Shown: positions 44,170-52,813 of the stretch, one piece after another
How positions within the stretch are numbered: position 1 is the first letter of the stretch
How the letters are laid out: each line of letters begins with the position of its first letter
Assembly (NCBI GenBank): GCA_964402975.1
Contig: CAYOEM010000014.1
Coordinates: 1 to 64,000 of the forward strand
Length of the DNA: 64,000 bases
Direction of reading: 5' to 3'
From: CAMDKS01 sp964402975
GTDB taxonomy: Bacteria; Bdellovibrionota_B; Oligoflexia; Oligoflexales; RGVZ01
Made by a program: the position numbers and the translations under genes
The notes under the pieces: generated by a model
The model's input: only the letters and a program-made list of their open reading frames with translations
Told to the model about the DNA's origin: nothing
Database searches by the model: none

Positions 44170-44418
44170 ATGGCCGATAAAGGAAAAACAACACCAAGAG
44201 AGTCTATGGCAAAAATCATACACATTCATTCGGCTTTAAATAAGCGCTCAGACGTGGTGCGCACACCAAAGATGCTTGTAACTGATCACGACGCGAGTAG
44301 GCATCATGAAATACAAACACAATCAACCTTAGTTCAGCCCTCTAGAGTCTTATTGAAGTCCTTGCACCTATTGGCTGAAAATGTTGATCGGCAAGTTGAA
44401 GAAATTCTGAAAATTTAG
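44170..44418 (+). CDS. Small hypothetical protein
   Basis: 82 residues from ATG 44170, with GGAG four bases ahead; an ATG at 44161 would add three residues. The protein is hydrophilic with a C-terminal amphipathic helix (VLLKSLHLLAENVDRQVEEIL). There is no signal peptide and no recognised family. It lies alone on the plus strand between minus-strand genes and overlaps the 3' end of pyrE by four bases. The open frame and tight fit between genes favour a real gene, but only moderately. Confidence 0.5.
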   Translation: MADKGKTTPRESMAKIIHIHSALNKRSDVVRTPKMLVTDHDASRHHEIQTQSTLVQPSRVLLKSLHLLAENVDRQVEEILKI

Positions 44419-45107
44419 CCGCCCCACTGAGCTCGGTACTCGTCAATAGAAGATTTGAGATTGCCATCAAGCCAATGTTTCCCTAGGCGCGCCACTGGAA
44501 GACCGTTTTGCCATAGAGCATCAACGATCTCCTGGATCGATAAAATTGCAACAACTGGAATTTTAAATGCTGTCCGGAGGTCCGCCGCAGCAGTAGCCTG
44601 ACCAAGACCTCGCTCCATCCGGTCCACACCAACAATCACGGCTCGCACCTTCGGGCCAATTGGATTAAGTAACTCTAAGGTCTGCCTAACGCTTGTGCCT
44701 CCAGTCAAAACGTCCTCCACGATGATTAATTCACTGTGTTCGCTGATCTCGCGCCCCACGAACAAGCCACCCTCTCCGTGGTCCTTGACCTCTTTTCGAT
44801 TGAACGTAAAAGGTATCTCCTGGCCTGTCTCCGATGCGAGCTCCATGGCGGTTGCAGCGGCAAGCGTGATGCCTTTGTATGCAGGCCCGTATAGATGCCA
44901 ACTAGAAATGCCGTTATCCTTTGAAAATTGCACCAGCTGCTTTGCGTAGCATCGCGCAACGTCCCTTAGAATCACCCCATGATCAAAAGCACCTGAATTT
45001 AGGAAAAACGGAGACATTCGACCAGACTTGGTTTTGAATTTCCCAAACCTTAATGCACCGCTAGACAAGAGAAGGTCTAAAAAACGACTCTGTAAATCAG
45101 TCAGCAT
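44415..45107 (-). CDS. pyrE: Orotate phosphoribosyltransferase
   Basis: 230 residues, the usual size. It joins orotate to PRPP to give OMP, the fifth step of pyrimidine synthesis. The PRPP-binding motif is IIVEDVLTGGTS (about 135-146). Other family blocks are SGRMSPFFLNSGAF, GPAYKGITLAAA and FNRKEVKDHGEGG, the flexible catalytic loop. It lies 21 bases after pncA on the same strand and so may be read with nadE and pncA; a shared use of PRPP-linked nucleotide metabolism is the only apparent tie. Confidence 0.95.
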   Translation of the reverse strand: MLTDLQSRFLDLLLSSGALRFGKFKTKSGRMSPFFLNSGAFDHGVILRDVARCYAKQLVQFSKDNGISSWHLYGPAYKGITLAAATAMELASETGQEIPFTFNRKEVKDHGEGGLFVGREISEHSELIIVEDVLTGGTSVRQTLELLNPIGPKVRAVIVGVDRMERGLGQATAAADLRTAFKIPVVAILSIQEIVDALWQNGLPVARLGKHWLDGNLKSSIDEYRAQWGG

Positions 45108-45128
45108 GCCTTTTATCCTCGAAAACTT

Positions 45129-45803
45129 TCATGAATTTTCTCGAGCCAAATCAAAACTCGTTATCAGTCTAGCACCTAACGCCTGCATCCTGGCTAATGC
45201 ACGCGCACTATCGTCACGCTCCATATCTACGCCTCGACAACCGTCTGTCACAACCGTCACATCGTAGCCAAGCTTCAGTGCATCGATCACGGAAAACAGG
45301 ACACAATAATCGGTGGCCAATCCCATCATAACAAGCCGGCTAACGTCCTTGGACTCCAACCAGCCGTGAAGCCCAGTATCACCAGACATCCCGTCAGCTA
45401 CGCCCCTGGACCGATCCAAGCTTGTGTTGTCAAAAAATGCACTGTAACTGTCGACGTCGGTCTTCACACCTTTTTTAAAAACAGCGTCAAATTGGTCAAC
45501 AATCAGGTTTTTTGCAAACTCACTACCTCGCGTTCCCTGAACGCAGTGGTCGGGCCACAAAATCTGCTGTAACCCATTCAAACTAATCAAATCACCTGGT
45601 ATTTTTCCTGGGTGCTGCGAGGCAAATGACTTATGGCCTGGCGGATGCGCGTCTTGACTGGTAACCACATAATCAAAGCAATCACCCTTCATGGAAATCA
45701 ACTTATTTGCAACTTCTATGACATCGTTACCAGAAGGCACTGGTAATGCTCCACCAGGTAAAAAATCGTTTTGTATGTCAATGACCAAAAGTGCTTTCTT
45801 CAT
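45129..45803 (-). CDS. pncA: Nicotinamidase
   Basis: 224 residues from the ATG at 45803, which overlaps the nadE stop (ATGA), so translation is coupled; longer starts up to 45866 would lie inside nadE. It turns nicotinamide into nicotinate for NAD salvage. Catalytic Asp is D8 (LLVIDIQNDFLPGG), the metal site is formed by Asp and two His in SQDAHPPGHKSFASQHPG, and the nucleophile is the Cys of GLATDYCV. Pairing with nadE makes a compact NAD-recycling unit. Confidence 0.95.
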   Translation of the reverse strand: MKKALLVIDIQNDFLPGGALPVPSGNDVIEVANKLISMKGDCFDYVVTSQDAHPPGHKSFASQHPGKIPGDLISLNGLQQILWPDHCVQGTRGSEFAKNLIVDQFDAVFKKGVKTDVDSYSAFFDNTSLDRSRGVADGMSGDTGLHGWLESKDVSRLVMMGLATDYCVLFSVIDALKLGYDVTVVTDGCRGVDMERDDSARALARMQALGARLITSFDLARENS

Positions 45804-47785
45804 TGCACGTCTAACTCTTTTAATTCCTCTGTGAAAGCACCTGACAAGATAGGAAACCGGCACCATGTCTTTGGGTCGAGACTCTCGTCGTCCAAGTGAA
45901 AACCTGGAGCATAACGCTCACGCTTCCATTGGTTGCGGCACCACAAGGTGAAAAATCTTGTCACCCATTTACGTCGCTCTGCATCTGAATAATGACCAAA
46001 GTCTTGCGCAAGTGTCGCAAGCACGTCAACGGGTGACTTTTTGTCACGGATCGCGGCCCGCTCGATGACGTCCAATACATCATAGGGCATCAAGTCCGAT
46101 TCATCTGTTTGATGAAACTCACTGGGACGCAGTTCGGCAGTTGGAGGTATATTGTTAACTTTGCTTAAACTTGGCACTGATGATAAGCCCTGGGGAGACA
46201 TTTTCTCACGCCATTGGAGCCACTTTCTAAGATAAGCTTTATCGATCCCGGCCAGCGGTGATAGGCCTCCGCAGGTATCGCCATCCATGGTCGCATAACC
46301 TACTGCCGCCTCACTTCTATTTGATGTCGCGAGCAGCAGATGATTTTTTAAATTAGCCAACATCCAAATCGCCGGTCCGCGGGCCCTTGCTTGAATATTT
46401 TGAAGTACAATATCATGCAGGCTCCATTCAAAAGAGACGTTCGTGGCTTTACCCACCGCCCGCTGATACTGATCAATCATAGGGTCAACACTCCAATTGT
46501 GATAGCCGATATTGAGAGACTCAGCCAGCTCCCTTGCAGCTTCTTCAGTTGCATCACTACTGTTTGACGTTGACTGGTAGGCTGTCGCAATCAGATCTCG
46601 AGTCATGTCCTCAATTGAATTTATCGATTGAATACTTTGGATGTTTTTAAGACGTGCCTTCAAACCATCTAGACCCATCTCATTGGCGGCCAGTTTGATT
46701 GCGTCGGTCGCTAGAACGGCTACCGCAGCTGAGTCCACGCCACCAGAAATGGAAATCGTAAAACCCGACAGCCGGCTTTTTCTTAAAAAGTCAAAGAGGC
46801 CCAGCGCCACGGCACGAGTAAATTCTTCTGCTTTAAGATCCGGGGATCGCTCCCACGAATCTCCCATTTTTGCTACTGCTGAGACTCCACTTTTGACTTT
46901 TGGCCAGGCGAATTTTGCACTAACACAGTGCTGCGACTCATCTCCGACCAGCGGCTGAAATGAACCCGTCCTCGCCCTCATCATCCGATTAACCTCAACA
47001 TCAACCACCGCGTCTGTGATCTGATAATCTTTGAAAATGAACCTCGGCCCGTGGGCGACTAAATCACCTTCGCTCGCAATCAGGGCGCCTCCATCGAAAA
47101 TAATACGTCCACTCTCATTGCCGAGTAAATTAGCGTACAAATACGCCACATTAAACGCACGTGATCCTTCGGCCACGAATCGTTCGCGCACCTGACGTTT
47201 ACCAAATGCAAAATGACTAGCGCTCGGATTCATCACGACGTCCACGCCAAGTCTTGCTAAATTTGCCCCCGGTCTATTTGCTGCCCAAGCCTCTTCACAT
47301 ATCTCAAAGCCGATTTTTATACCGTCGCAGTTTATAAAGAGATCGCCGATAGGCACCTTAAGGCCCAAGATCTCAGCATGCTCAACAATACCGGCGGGCC
47401 ACGATTTAAACCAACGCGGCTCATAATGAACTCCATCTCCTGCGAGCAGTTTCTTCGGCACAATTGCCACCAGTTGTCCGTCGACTGCCACAGCAATTGC
47501 ATTGAACAGAGCGCCCCTATGTAAAAAAGGCAATCCCAGGCTTGCCACAATTCCTTTTGTTGCTGGCAACAGCTCCTCGAGAACGGATAAAGAACGCGCG
47601 GGCAAATGCGGCATGTAGAATGCGTCCTCGCATCCGTAACCACTAATGCAAAGCTCAGGGAGACATAGAATTGAGACACCCCTTGATTTGGCTTCATTTA
47701 TTAAACTAATCAGCCGAGCCGTGTTACCAGCCCAATCGAATGGAGTTTGGTTAACTACAGCTGCAGCTATTTTTATTAACTTCAT
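45800..47785 (-). CDS. nadE: Glutamine-dependent NAD+ synthetase
   Basis: 661 residues in two domains. Residues 1-300 are a nitrilase-type glutaminase with the E-K-C triad: Glu in LPELCISGYG, Lys in PKKLLAGDG and Cys in FEICEEAW. Residues 320-661 are the NAD synthetase with the ATP-pyrophosphatase loop SISGGVDSAAVAVLA and the LATSNRSEAAVGYATMDGD block. It amidates deamido-NAD using ammonia passed from glutamine. It is the first gene of the set with pncA and pyrE. A gap of 430 bases precedes it. Confidence 0.95.
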   Translation of the reverse strand: MKLIKIAAAVVNQTPFDWAGNTARLISLINEAKSRGVSILCLPELCISGYGCEDAFYMPHLPARSLSVLEELLPATKGIVASLGLPFLHRGALFNAIAVAVDGQLVAIVPKKLLAGDGVHYEPRWFKSWPAGIVEHAEILGLKVPIGDLFINCDGIKIGFEICEEAWAANRPGANLARLGVDVVMNPSASHFAFGKRQVRERFVAEGSRAFNVAYLYANLLGNESGRIIFDGGALIASEGDLVAHGPRFIFKDYQITDAVVDVEVNRMMRARTGSFQPLVGDESQHCVSAKFAWPKVKSGVSAVAKMGDSWERSPDLKAEEFTRAVALGLFDFLRKSRLSGFTISISGGVDSAAVAVLATDAIKLAANEMGLDGLKARLKNIQSIQSINSIEDMTRDLIATAYQSTSNSSDATEEAARELAESLNIGYHNWSVDPMIDQYQRAVGKATNVSFEWSLHDIVLQNIQARARGPAIWMLANLKNHLLLATSNRSEAAVGYATMDGDTCGGLSPLAGIDKAYLRKWLQWREKMSPQGLSSVPSLSKVNNIPPTAELRPSEFHQTDESDLMPYDVLDVIERAAIRDKKSPVDVLATLAQDFGHYSDAERRKWVTRFFTLWCRNQWKRERYAPGFHLDDESLDPKTWCRFPILSGAFTEELKELDVQ

Positions 47786-48215
47786 GGGTTCGTTGTCCTA
47801 GTTGCTCTCAATGTGAAAGCCATCCAATAAGGTGTTCAGATAAACCACTCCAAGCTTCGGCAAACCTCCAGAACAGTCCTCGTCATCCAGCTGAGAAACG
47901 AGGAATCTTCCAATAATTACAATGGGAAATACCCCCTTGGGGTCAAATCAGCAATAAAAAATCACCCTCCAATTTCCTAGGGACGGTGGGAAAACCAGTA
48001 TGGACCCTATAAAAATTTTTTCTAATTCATAAGCTTTAAATGCTCTAATAAATGAGATTTATTGCTTAATTTGAGGACTATTTCAAAAACTACAGTCTGA
48101 CCGCTCCCGAGCCGATAGAGTACTGCTTTTGTTCCCAACTAGTTTACAATAGACGGAGCTAAACAAGTTCATTGTCGGCTTTCAGCTAATACTGCCCTTA
48201 TCCGGGAGGGGATTG
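47786..48215. other. Divergent intergenic region between nadE and protease gene
   Basis: 430 bases with no gene seen on either strand. The middle (about 48000-48080) is very AT-rich and probably holds promoters. TACAAT near 48144 could be a -10 for the protease, with no good -35. A near-consensus ribosome site GGGAGGGG ends the region at 48204-48211. No repeats or RNA genes are recognised. Confidence 0.5.
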
Positions 48216-49604
48216 ATGCGCCTCAGTTCACCAAATTTTAGACGGAAAATCTCATTGCTGTCTCTTTGCTTAGCGTTTGCCTCGGTGGGTTGTCGAGCCC
48301 GAAATGACGCTGCGGCGGGCCTGAAGGTCGTCAACGGCACAGCCCTAAAGGAATCGGATTTTCCAGCCGTCATTCAGATTGGTTATGAATTGGGTGGCGG
48401 AGCTTCCGCGATGTGTACGGCCACCTGGGTCAGCGACCGCACTGTTCTGACCGCTGCACACTGTGTGGAAGGTGGTGATAGCAGCCCCGGAAAAGTCTCA
48501 ATCGTTAGAGGAACTGGTAAAGGCCTTAGGGCCAAAAAAGTTGTGTCGCACCCGACTTACCGACCTAATAGTGGAATTGGTCACGATATAGCCATCGTCG
48601 TATTTGAACAGGGCTCATCTAAGATGTATATCCCGATGGCTCTTACCCAAGCTCAGTCTGGCGATCCTTTGACAATTATTGGTTTCGGTAAATTTGATCA
48701 CTTAAATGGACAGAGTGGCGGTACGAAACGTAGAGGAACTAACAAAGTTGCAGAGATCGATTATCAAGGCCGCGTCGATTTTGATGGATTGATCAGCCCG
48801 CTTAACAAAGACGGCACCGGAGAGCGAGTGACTAACTCCCAGGGCGACTCCGGGGGTCCTATGATCATAAAGCAACGAGTACAAGGCGTATCAAGTAGCG
48901 TTAGCAAGACATCGAATAATCAAAATCGCGGCCATTACGAGAGCGTTCGCGCACCAGCCATTGAGGATTGGTTAAAAAAACTAGCCGCCAGTGGCGTCTA
49001 CATGCTGGGCTTCAGCCAAGGAACAGAGTCTATCGCCGCTACTGATACGACAGTTAATGGAGGCGAGACAGGCGGGTCATCTTCGGATAACCCGGCACCT
49101 TCCGGCGACGAAGAGACGCCACCACCAGCTCCACAGGCTGGACCAGAAACCCCAGATACACCAGGGACACCAGGGACACCAGGGACACCAGGGACACCAG
49201 ACGCTCCAGTTCCTGTCGAGCCTAATCCAACACCTAATCCAACACCTAATCCAAATCCTGCCCCACAGCCGGCGCAAATCGTAGACTGTAATAGAGACTT
49301 CTCCAAAATTCGCCAGGGTGGAAGCGGTATTTGTTTAAACAGCTCGTCTGGCTTCTGTTATCGTTACTCAAGCGGAACCGTTCAGTATGGTCAGGGGCGC
49401 ACAACATGTTCTGCAACAGGCTCAAGCAACCCAGGCGCTGGCGTAACGCCTCCGAGTTCATCTAATACGCTTGACTGTAATGCGAACTACAGCACTATCA
49501 GATCTGGTGGCAGCGGTATTTGTCTAAATCGATCATCAGGATTCTGTTACCGTTATTCGGGTGGATCCGTTCTGTATAATTCAGGCCGAGTGGGCTGTCC
49601 GTAA
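48216..49604 (+). CDS. Trypsin-like serine protease lipoprotein with duplicated C-terminal Cys domain
   Basis: 462 residues. A lipoprotein signal ends at Cys26 (FASVGC). A chymotrypsin-fold protease at about 37-258 has H82 (LTAAHC), D124 (GHDIAIV) and S212 (GDSGGP), with a VVNGT start for the mature domain. A linker (290-352) is rich in Pro and Gly with tandem PGT and PNPT units. The end holds two copies of a roughly 43-residue Cys domain (356-398 and 419-461), each with D-C-N...GGSGICLN..SGFCYRYS and a final Cys. The start is ATG 48216, four bases after GGGAGGGG. It is likely held on the outer membrane. The repeats may bind a surface ligand; this is inference. Confidence 0.88.
   Translation: MRLSSPNFRRKISLLSLCLAFASVGCRARNDAAAGLKVVNGTALKESDFPAVIQIGYELGGGASAMCTATWVSDRTVLTAAHCVEGGDSSPGKVSIVRGTGKGLRAKKVVSHPTYRPNSGIGHDIAIVVFEQGSSKMYIPMALTQAQSGDPLTIIGFGKFDHLNGQSGGTKRRGTNKVAEIDYQGRVDFDGLISPLNKDGTGERVTNSQGDSGGPMIIKQRVQGVSSSVSKTSNNQNRGHYESVRAPAIEDWLKKLAASGVYMLGFSQGTESIAATDTTVNGGETGGSSSDNPAPSGDEETPPPAPQAGPETPDTPGTPGTPGTPGTPDAPVPVEPNPTPNPTPNPNPAPQPAQIVDCNRDFSKIRQGGSGICLNSSSGFCYRYSSGTVQYGQGRTTCSATGSSNPGAGVTPPSSSNTLDCNANYSTIRSGGSGICLNRSSGFCYRYSGGSVLYNSGRVGCP
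49161..49256 (+). repeat. Tandem 9-bp and 12-bp coding repeats in the protease linker
   Basis: Four exact copies of CCAGGGACA at 49161-49196 encode PGT units, then CCTAATCCAACA twice exactly and once with two changes at 49221-49256 encode PNPT units. Exact DNA repetition suggests recent slippage and a variable linker length; units of 9 and 12 keep the frame. Confidence 0.9.
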
Positions 49605-49627
49605 TCGATTCAAATGCCCTTAATAAG

Positions 49628-49656
49628 ATGGCGGCCAATGGCCGCCATTTTGTTTT
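49628..49656 (+). terminator. Terminator after the protease gene
   Basis: ATGGCGGCC, AAT, GGCCGCCAT: a perfect nine-pair stem with a T-rich run after it. It lies 24 bases past the protease stop and just before the stop of the convergent gene. Confidence 0.88.
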
Positions 49657-49659
49657 GGG

Positions 49660-51192
49660 TTACCACGTCAACGTCAAACCACCGCCACCGTAAATACTTT
49701 GATATTTTAAATTAGTCACAAGATTCGGATCTTGTTCAAGCTCCGCATCGCTGACTGATCGAGTAAACGTGGTGGCATCCCCTGCTCCAAACCCAAGCAA
49801 GGCTATCTTAATCGGTCCCAATGAAAACAGATCGCGATAAACGTCAAACCCAACACGGATACTTGTGCTTCTGTACTTCTTGTCGACCTGTAACATGCCA
49901 ACGCTATAACTTCCGTAGGTCCATAATCTGGCTAAAAAGTATGGAGTTCTCTTTTCAATCCCTACCTCTGCGCCAAGAGTGGGCGCCCTTTGCAGTTTAA
50001 AATTAAAGCCAAGATCTCCAGTTAAATCAGATGCACCCTGAACAAACTCGAGGTTGGTCACACCAAGCTTTGGCGTTAAATCAATCCAGTTAAACAAAAA
50101 GGTATTAAAACGCCGACCAAAGCCATAACCCAGCTGAACGCGGGACCATTTGAATTTCTGTGACGTTGAATTCGACACTGATTTCACCTCGGGGATCAAA
50201 TCATAGTTGAATTTGACTCCCTGAAGTAACCCAGCCCGAAACTCGCCAAAAACGCCAGCCGTTGCAGCTTTTGCTAGCACCCCTTTTGATTTTCCAAGCG
50301 GCTGTCCAAACCGACCGCCTAAATAAACTGCTCGGGCTATGCTGAGGAACTTTTTAAGAAATCCGCCAAGATCTGACTTAATAGCCGAGGACAGACGCTC
50401 CCGCTCATCATCTCGTCCTTCACTTTGTTGCAGATAAAAAATTGCACCTTTCGACTTGCTGCGCAGCGACGCCAAACGTGCGGGATCCGAAATACTAACT
50501 TTATACTGCAGCGCGGCTGGATCATCGTCGTCAAATTCAGCAGACCCAACCACAACCGGTATCCATAGACCTTTTGAGCGGTTTAAAGAGAATATTCGCA
50601 ACGCCGCCTCAGGAGGTGGTAAATCGACTAATTTCTCACCCGGAAGTTTAATAACCCCTTCGTGACTAACTGCCGCCTGTCTAACAATCGATCGAAATGG
50701 TAGCCCCAAACTCAGATAGGCTCCGATAATGGACCTAGTTCGCTTAACGCCCAGTAAGACTATGGGTGTCAATTCCGTTTCAAGTGTTAAGTCTGACTGA
50801 AGAGTCGCGACCCCCGAACCATCAATAAAAAACACCTCGAACTTTTTCTGACTAGAATCCCCTGTTATTTTCAACATCCATGATCTTGGGATAGGCGCAA
50901 GACTGCCATCATCCAGTGCACAGCGAAATTTTCTAAAAGGACCAGTGCCCCAAAGACCTCGGTTATTCACGAGTAATTTTCCGAACGAGGCACAGACATC
51001 TACAAAATTTACGGACTTACTTCCCACGTAGTCACTCGCCTGAAAACCAGACTGAACTATCAGTAAATCTAAATGGGTGCTCGGGCCTCGCTTTGTAGCA
51101 AGACCAGCTGGCTGTTTTGCCGAAGCAGACTGCCCCACCACTGGGGCCGCCCGGAACAAAATCAAAAATAAAATTATAAAAATCTTTATCAC
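49660..51192 (-). CDS. Exported protein with outer-membrane beta-barrel-like C-terminus
   Basis: 510 residues. A signal peptide ends near residue 21 (VVGQSA). The first 280 residues are a mixed periplasmic region. From about 290 onward there are alternating strands with aromatic girdles (FKWSRVQLGYGFGRRFNTFLFNW, FLARLWTYGSYSVGMLQV), and the chain ends in an aromatic residue (GLTLTW), as in outer-membrane barrels. No family is recognised. It is convergent with the protease gene; a terminator lies between them. Function unknown; a surface or secretion role is possible. Confidence 0.7.
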   Translation of the reverse strand: MIKIFIILFLILFRAAPVVGQSASAKQPAGLATKRGPSTHLDLLIVQSGFQASDYVGSKSVNFVDVCASFGKLLVNNRGLWGTGPFRKFRCALDDGSLAPIPRSWMLKITGDSSQKKFEVFFIDGSGVATLQSDLTLETELTPIVLLGVKRTRSIIGAYLSLGLPFRSIVRQAAVSHEGVIKLPGEKLVDLPPPEAALRIFSLNRSKGLWIPVVVGSAEFDDDDPAALQYKVSISDPARLASLRSKSKGAIFYLQQSEGRDDERERLSSAIKSDLGGFLKKFLSIARAVYLGGRFGQPLGKSKGVLAKAATAGVFGEFRAGLLQGVKFNYDLIPEVKSVSNSTSQKFKWSRVQLGYGFGRRFNTFLFNWIDLTPKLGVTNLEFVQGASDLTGDLGFNFKLQRAPTLGAEVGIEKRTPYFLARLWTYGSYSVGMLQVDKKYRSTSIRVGFDVYRDLFSLGPIKIALLGFGAGDATTFTRSVSDAELEQDPNLVTNLKYQSIYGGGGLTLTW

Positions 51193-51340
51193 GCCAAGAC
51201 TCTTACTTAAAAACCATGACTACGGACAACCATGTCAATTACTTTTTCGGTAGGATATTCGGGCACTTGAGACCTCAGCCCAACCGTCGACCCAGACATG
51301 CCAACCGAGTACCTTGGTCTTTTGATAATTTGAAATGCTT

Positions 51341-52168
51341 TTACGTTAAAACCTCGACCTTTAGTCTCTGATCGTCCGCAAAATATAAACTACGCTGGGG
51401 TAAGGGCATATCGATATTCGCAGCCTTAAGCCCTCTCTTAATCCCATCAGCAGCAAGTGTTAGCGCTTCGACGGCACGCTCCCGCTCAACCCAAAAAGCG
51501 ACTGATACTTGAATCGCATTATCAGAAAAAGCCTTAAAAGCAAATTCAGGGGCTGGAGATTTTCTAATAACGACCAACTCCGACAGGCACTCCATAAGGG
51601 TTTTCTGGACATCTGAGATCCCATCTGCATATGAAATACCCATGACCAGTTCAAGACGACGAAGCGGATATCTGGTGACATTGGTGATCTCTGACTTCAT
51701 CAATGTTTCGTTCGGTATCCGCACCATCATGTTTTCCGGCGTCCTCAAAAGGGTCGACAAAAGTCCAATCGAATTGACCTCGCCGACGGTTTGGCCGACT
51801 TTAATTGTGTCCCCCACAACGAAAGGGCGCTCCAGAAGCATAAAAACACCACTTATCAAGTTGGACATGGTTGTTTGACTTGCAAAACCAATGGCCACAG
51901 ATGCAACCCCGGCAGCACCGATGAGCACGCTAAGGTTTATTCCAGCCTCATTGAGGCCGGTTAATATTGAGAGAAGCAGGATTCCATAAAAGGAAAACCG
52001 CCTGAACAAATCAACTTGATGGGCGTCTAAACGATGACCTAACGCCCTCTGAATGGCGCGACCTGTGGTCTTGGCCAATAGATAACCAATCATCAAGGCC
52101 AAACAAACCGTTGCAATGCGAATGACGAGCTCTTGCTTTAAAAACTCGATAAAATAAACACCAGTCAT
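51341..52168 (-). CDS. mscS: Small-conductance mechanosensitive channel (MscS family)
   Basis: 275 residues, near the 286 of E. coli MscS. Three hydrophobic helices lie at about 12-34, 58-78 and 80-112. The third is the pore helix with its Gly/Ala pattern GAAGVASVAIGFASQTTMSN. It is followed by the beta-domain (PFVVGDTIKV, GEVNSIGLLSTLLRT, RIPNETLM) and a C-terminal alpha/beta domain. The heptameric channel opens under membrane tension to release solutes in osmotic downshock. It lies 26 bases after apt on the same strand. Confidence 0.93.
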   Translation of the reverse strand: MTGVYFIEFLKQELVIRIATVCLALMIGYLLAKTTGRAIQRALGHRLDAHQVDLFRRFSFYGILLLSILTGLNEAGINLSVLIGAAGVASVAIGFASQTTMSNLISGVFMLLERPFVVGDTIKVGQTVGEVNSIGLLSTLLRTPENMMVRIPNETLMKSEITNVTRYPLRRLELVMGISYADGISDVQKTLMECLSELVVIRKSPAPEFAFKAFSDNAIQVSVAFWVERERAVEALTLAADGIKRGLKAANIDMPLPQRSLYFADDQRLKVEVLT

Positions 52169-52194
52169 TTGTCGATATTCACCATTCTATTATC

Positions 52195-52731
52195 TCAATG
52201 ACCATCAAAGTCCATTAACCAGTGCACATTGTAACGCGAAAGCTTTGACGCTCCACCTATTGCAGGCAAGTTAATCACGAAATGACAACCGACTACATGT
52301 CCCCCCATTTTTTCCACCAACGTCGCAGTGGCACCGGCAGTCCCACCGGTAGCTAGTAAATCATCTAGAATCAAGCATCGTTCACCAGCTTTGACTGCAT
52401 CGTGGTGTATCTGGATACAATCTGATCCATATTCAAGATCATATTGAACCTCATGGGTAGGACCGGGTAATTTGCCTTTTTTTCTTGCCAAGACAAGACC
52501 GCACTTTAATCGATCGGCTACCGCAGCACCGAACACAAAGCCTCTAGACTCGATACCAATAATCTTTTGAGGCTTCAAAACAAATGCCGCCGAAGCTAGC
52601 AAGTCGATCGCCTTGGCAAATCCCCAAGGGTCAAGAATCAATGTTGTAATATCACGGAACATAATACCCGACTTAGGAAAATCGGGAATCGTTCTGACAA
52701 GCTTCTTTAGACGTAAAATCTCAGAATCCAT
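52195..52731 (-). CDS. apt: Adenine phosphoribosyltransferase
   Basis: 178 residues from ATG 52731, which has GAGG about seven bases ahead and gives the normal length; ATG 52767 would add 12 residues without a site. Apt salvages adenine to AMP with PRPP. Family blocks are TIPDFPKSGIMFRDITTL, GIESRGFVFG, ARKKGKLPG and the PRPP loop LILDDLLATGGTA. It lies between the long PBP gene (46-82 bases upstream) and mscS on the same strand. Confidence 0.95.
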   Translation of the reverse strand: MDSEILRLKKLVRTIPDFPKSGIMFRDITTLILDPWGFAKAIDLLASAAFVLKPQKIIGIESRGFVFGAAVADRLKCGLVLARKKGKLPGPTHEVQYDLEYGSDCIQIHHDAVKAGERCLILDDLLATGGTAGATATLVEKMGGHVVGCHFVINLPAIGGASKLSRYNVHWLMDFDGH

Positions 52732-52813
52732 TCCGAATCCTCGCGCCATTGATGAGTTGATCGCCATCTGGAGACTTGGTTCTGACAGAAAACCAAGCTC
52801 AATACAAGATCAA

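Noticed and set aside
44051..44197. Longer N-terminus of the dicarboxylate symporter
   Set aside because: The added 49 residues are unlike the family, while GTG 44050 has GGGAG six bases ahead.
48998..49306. Antisense frames over the protease linker giving Gly/Val/Pro or Trp/Cys repeats
   Set aside because: They are mirror products of the tandem DNA repeats in the real gene.
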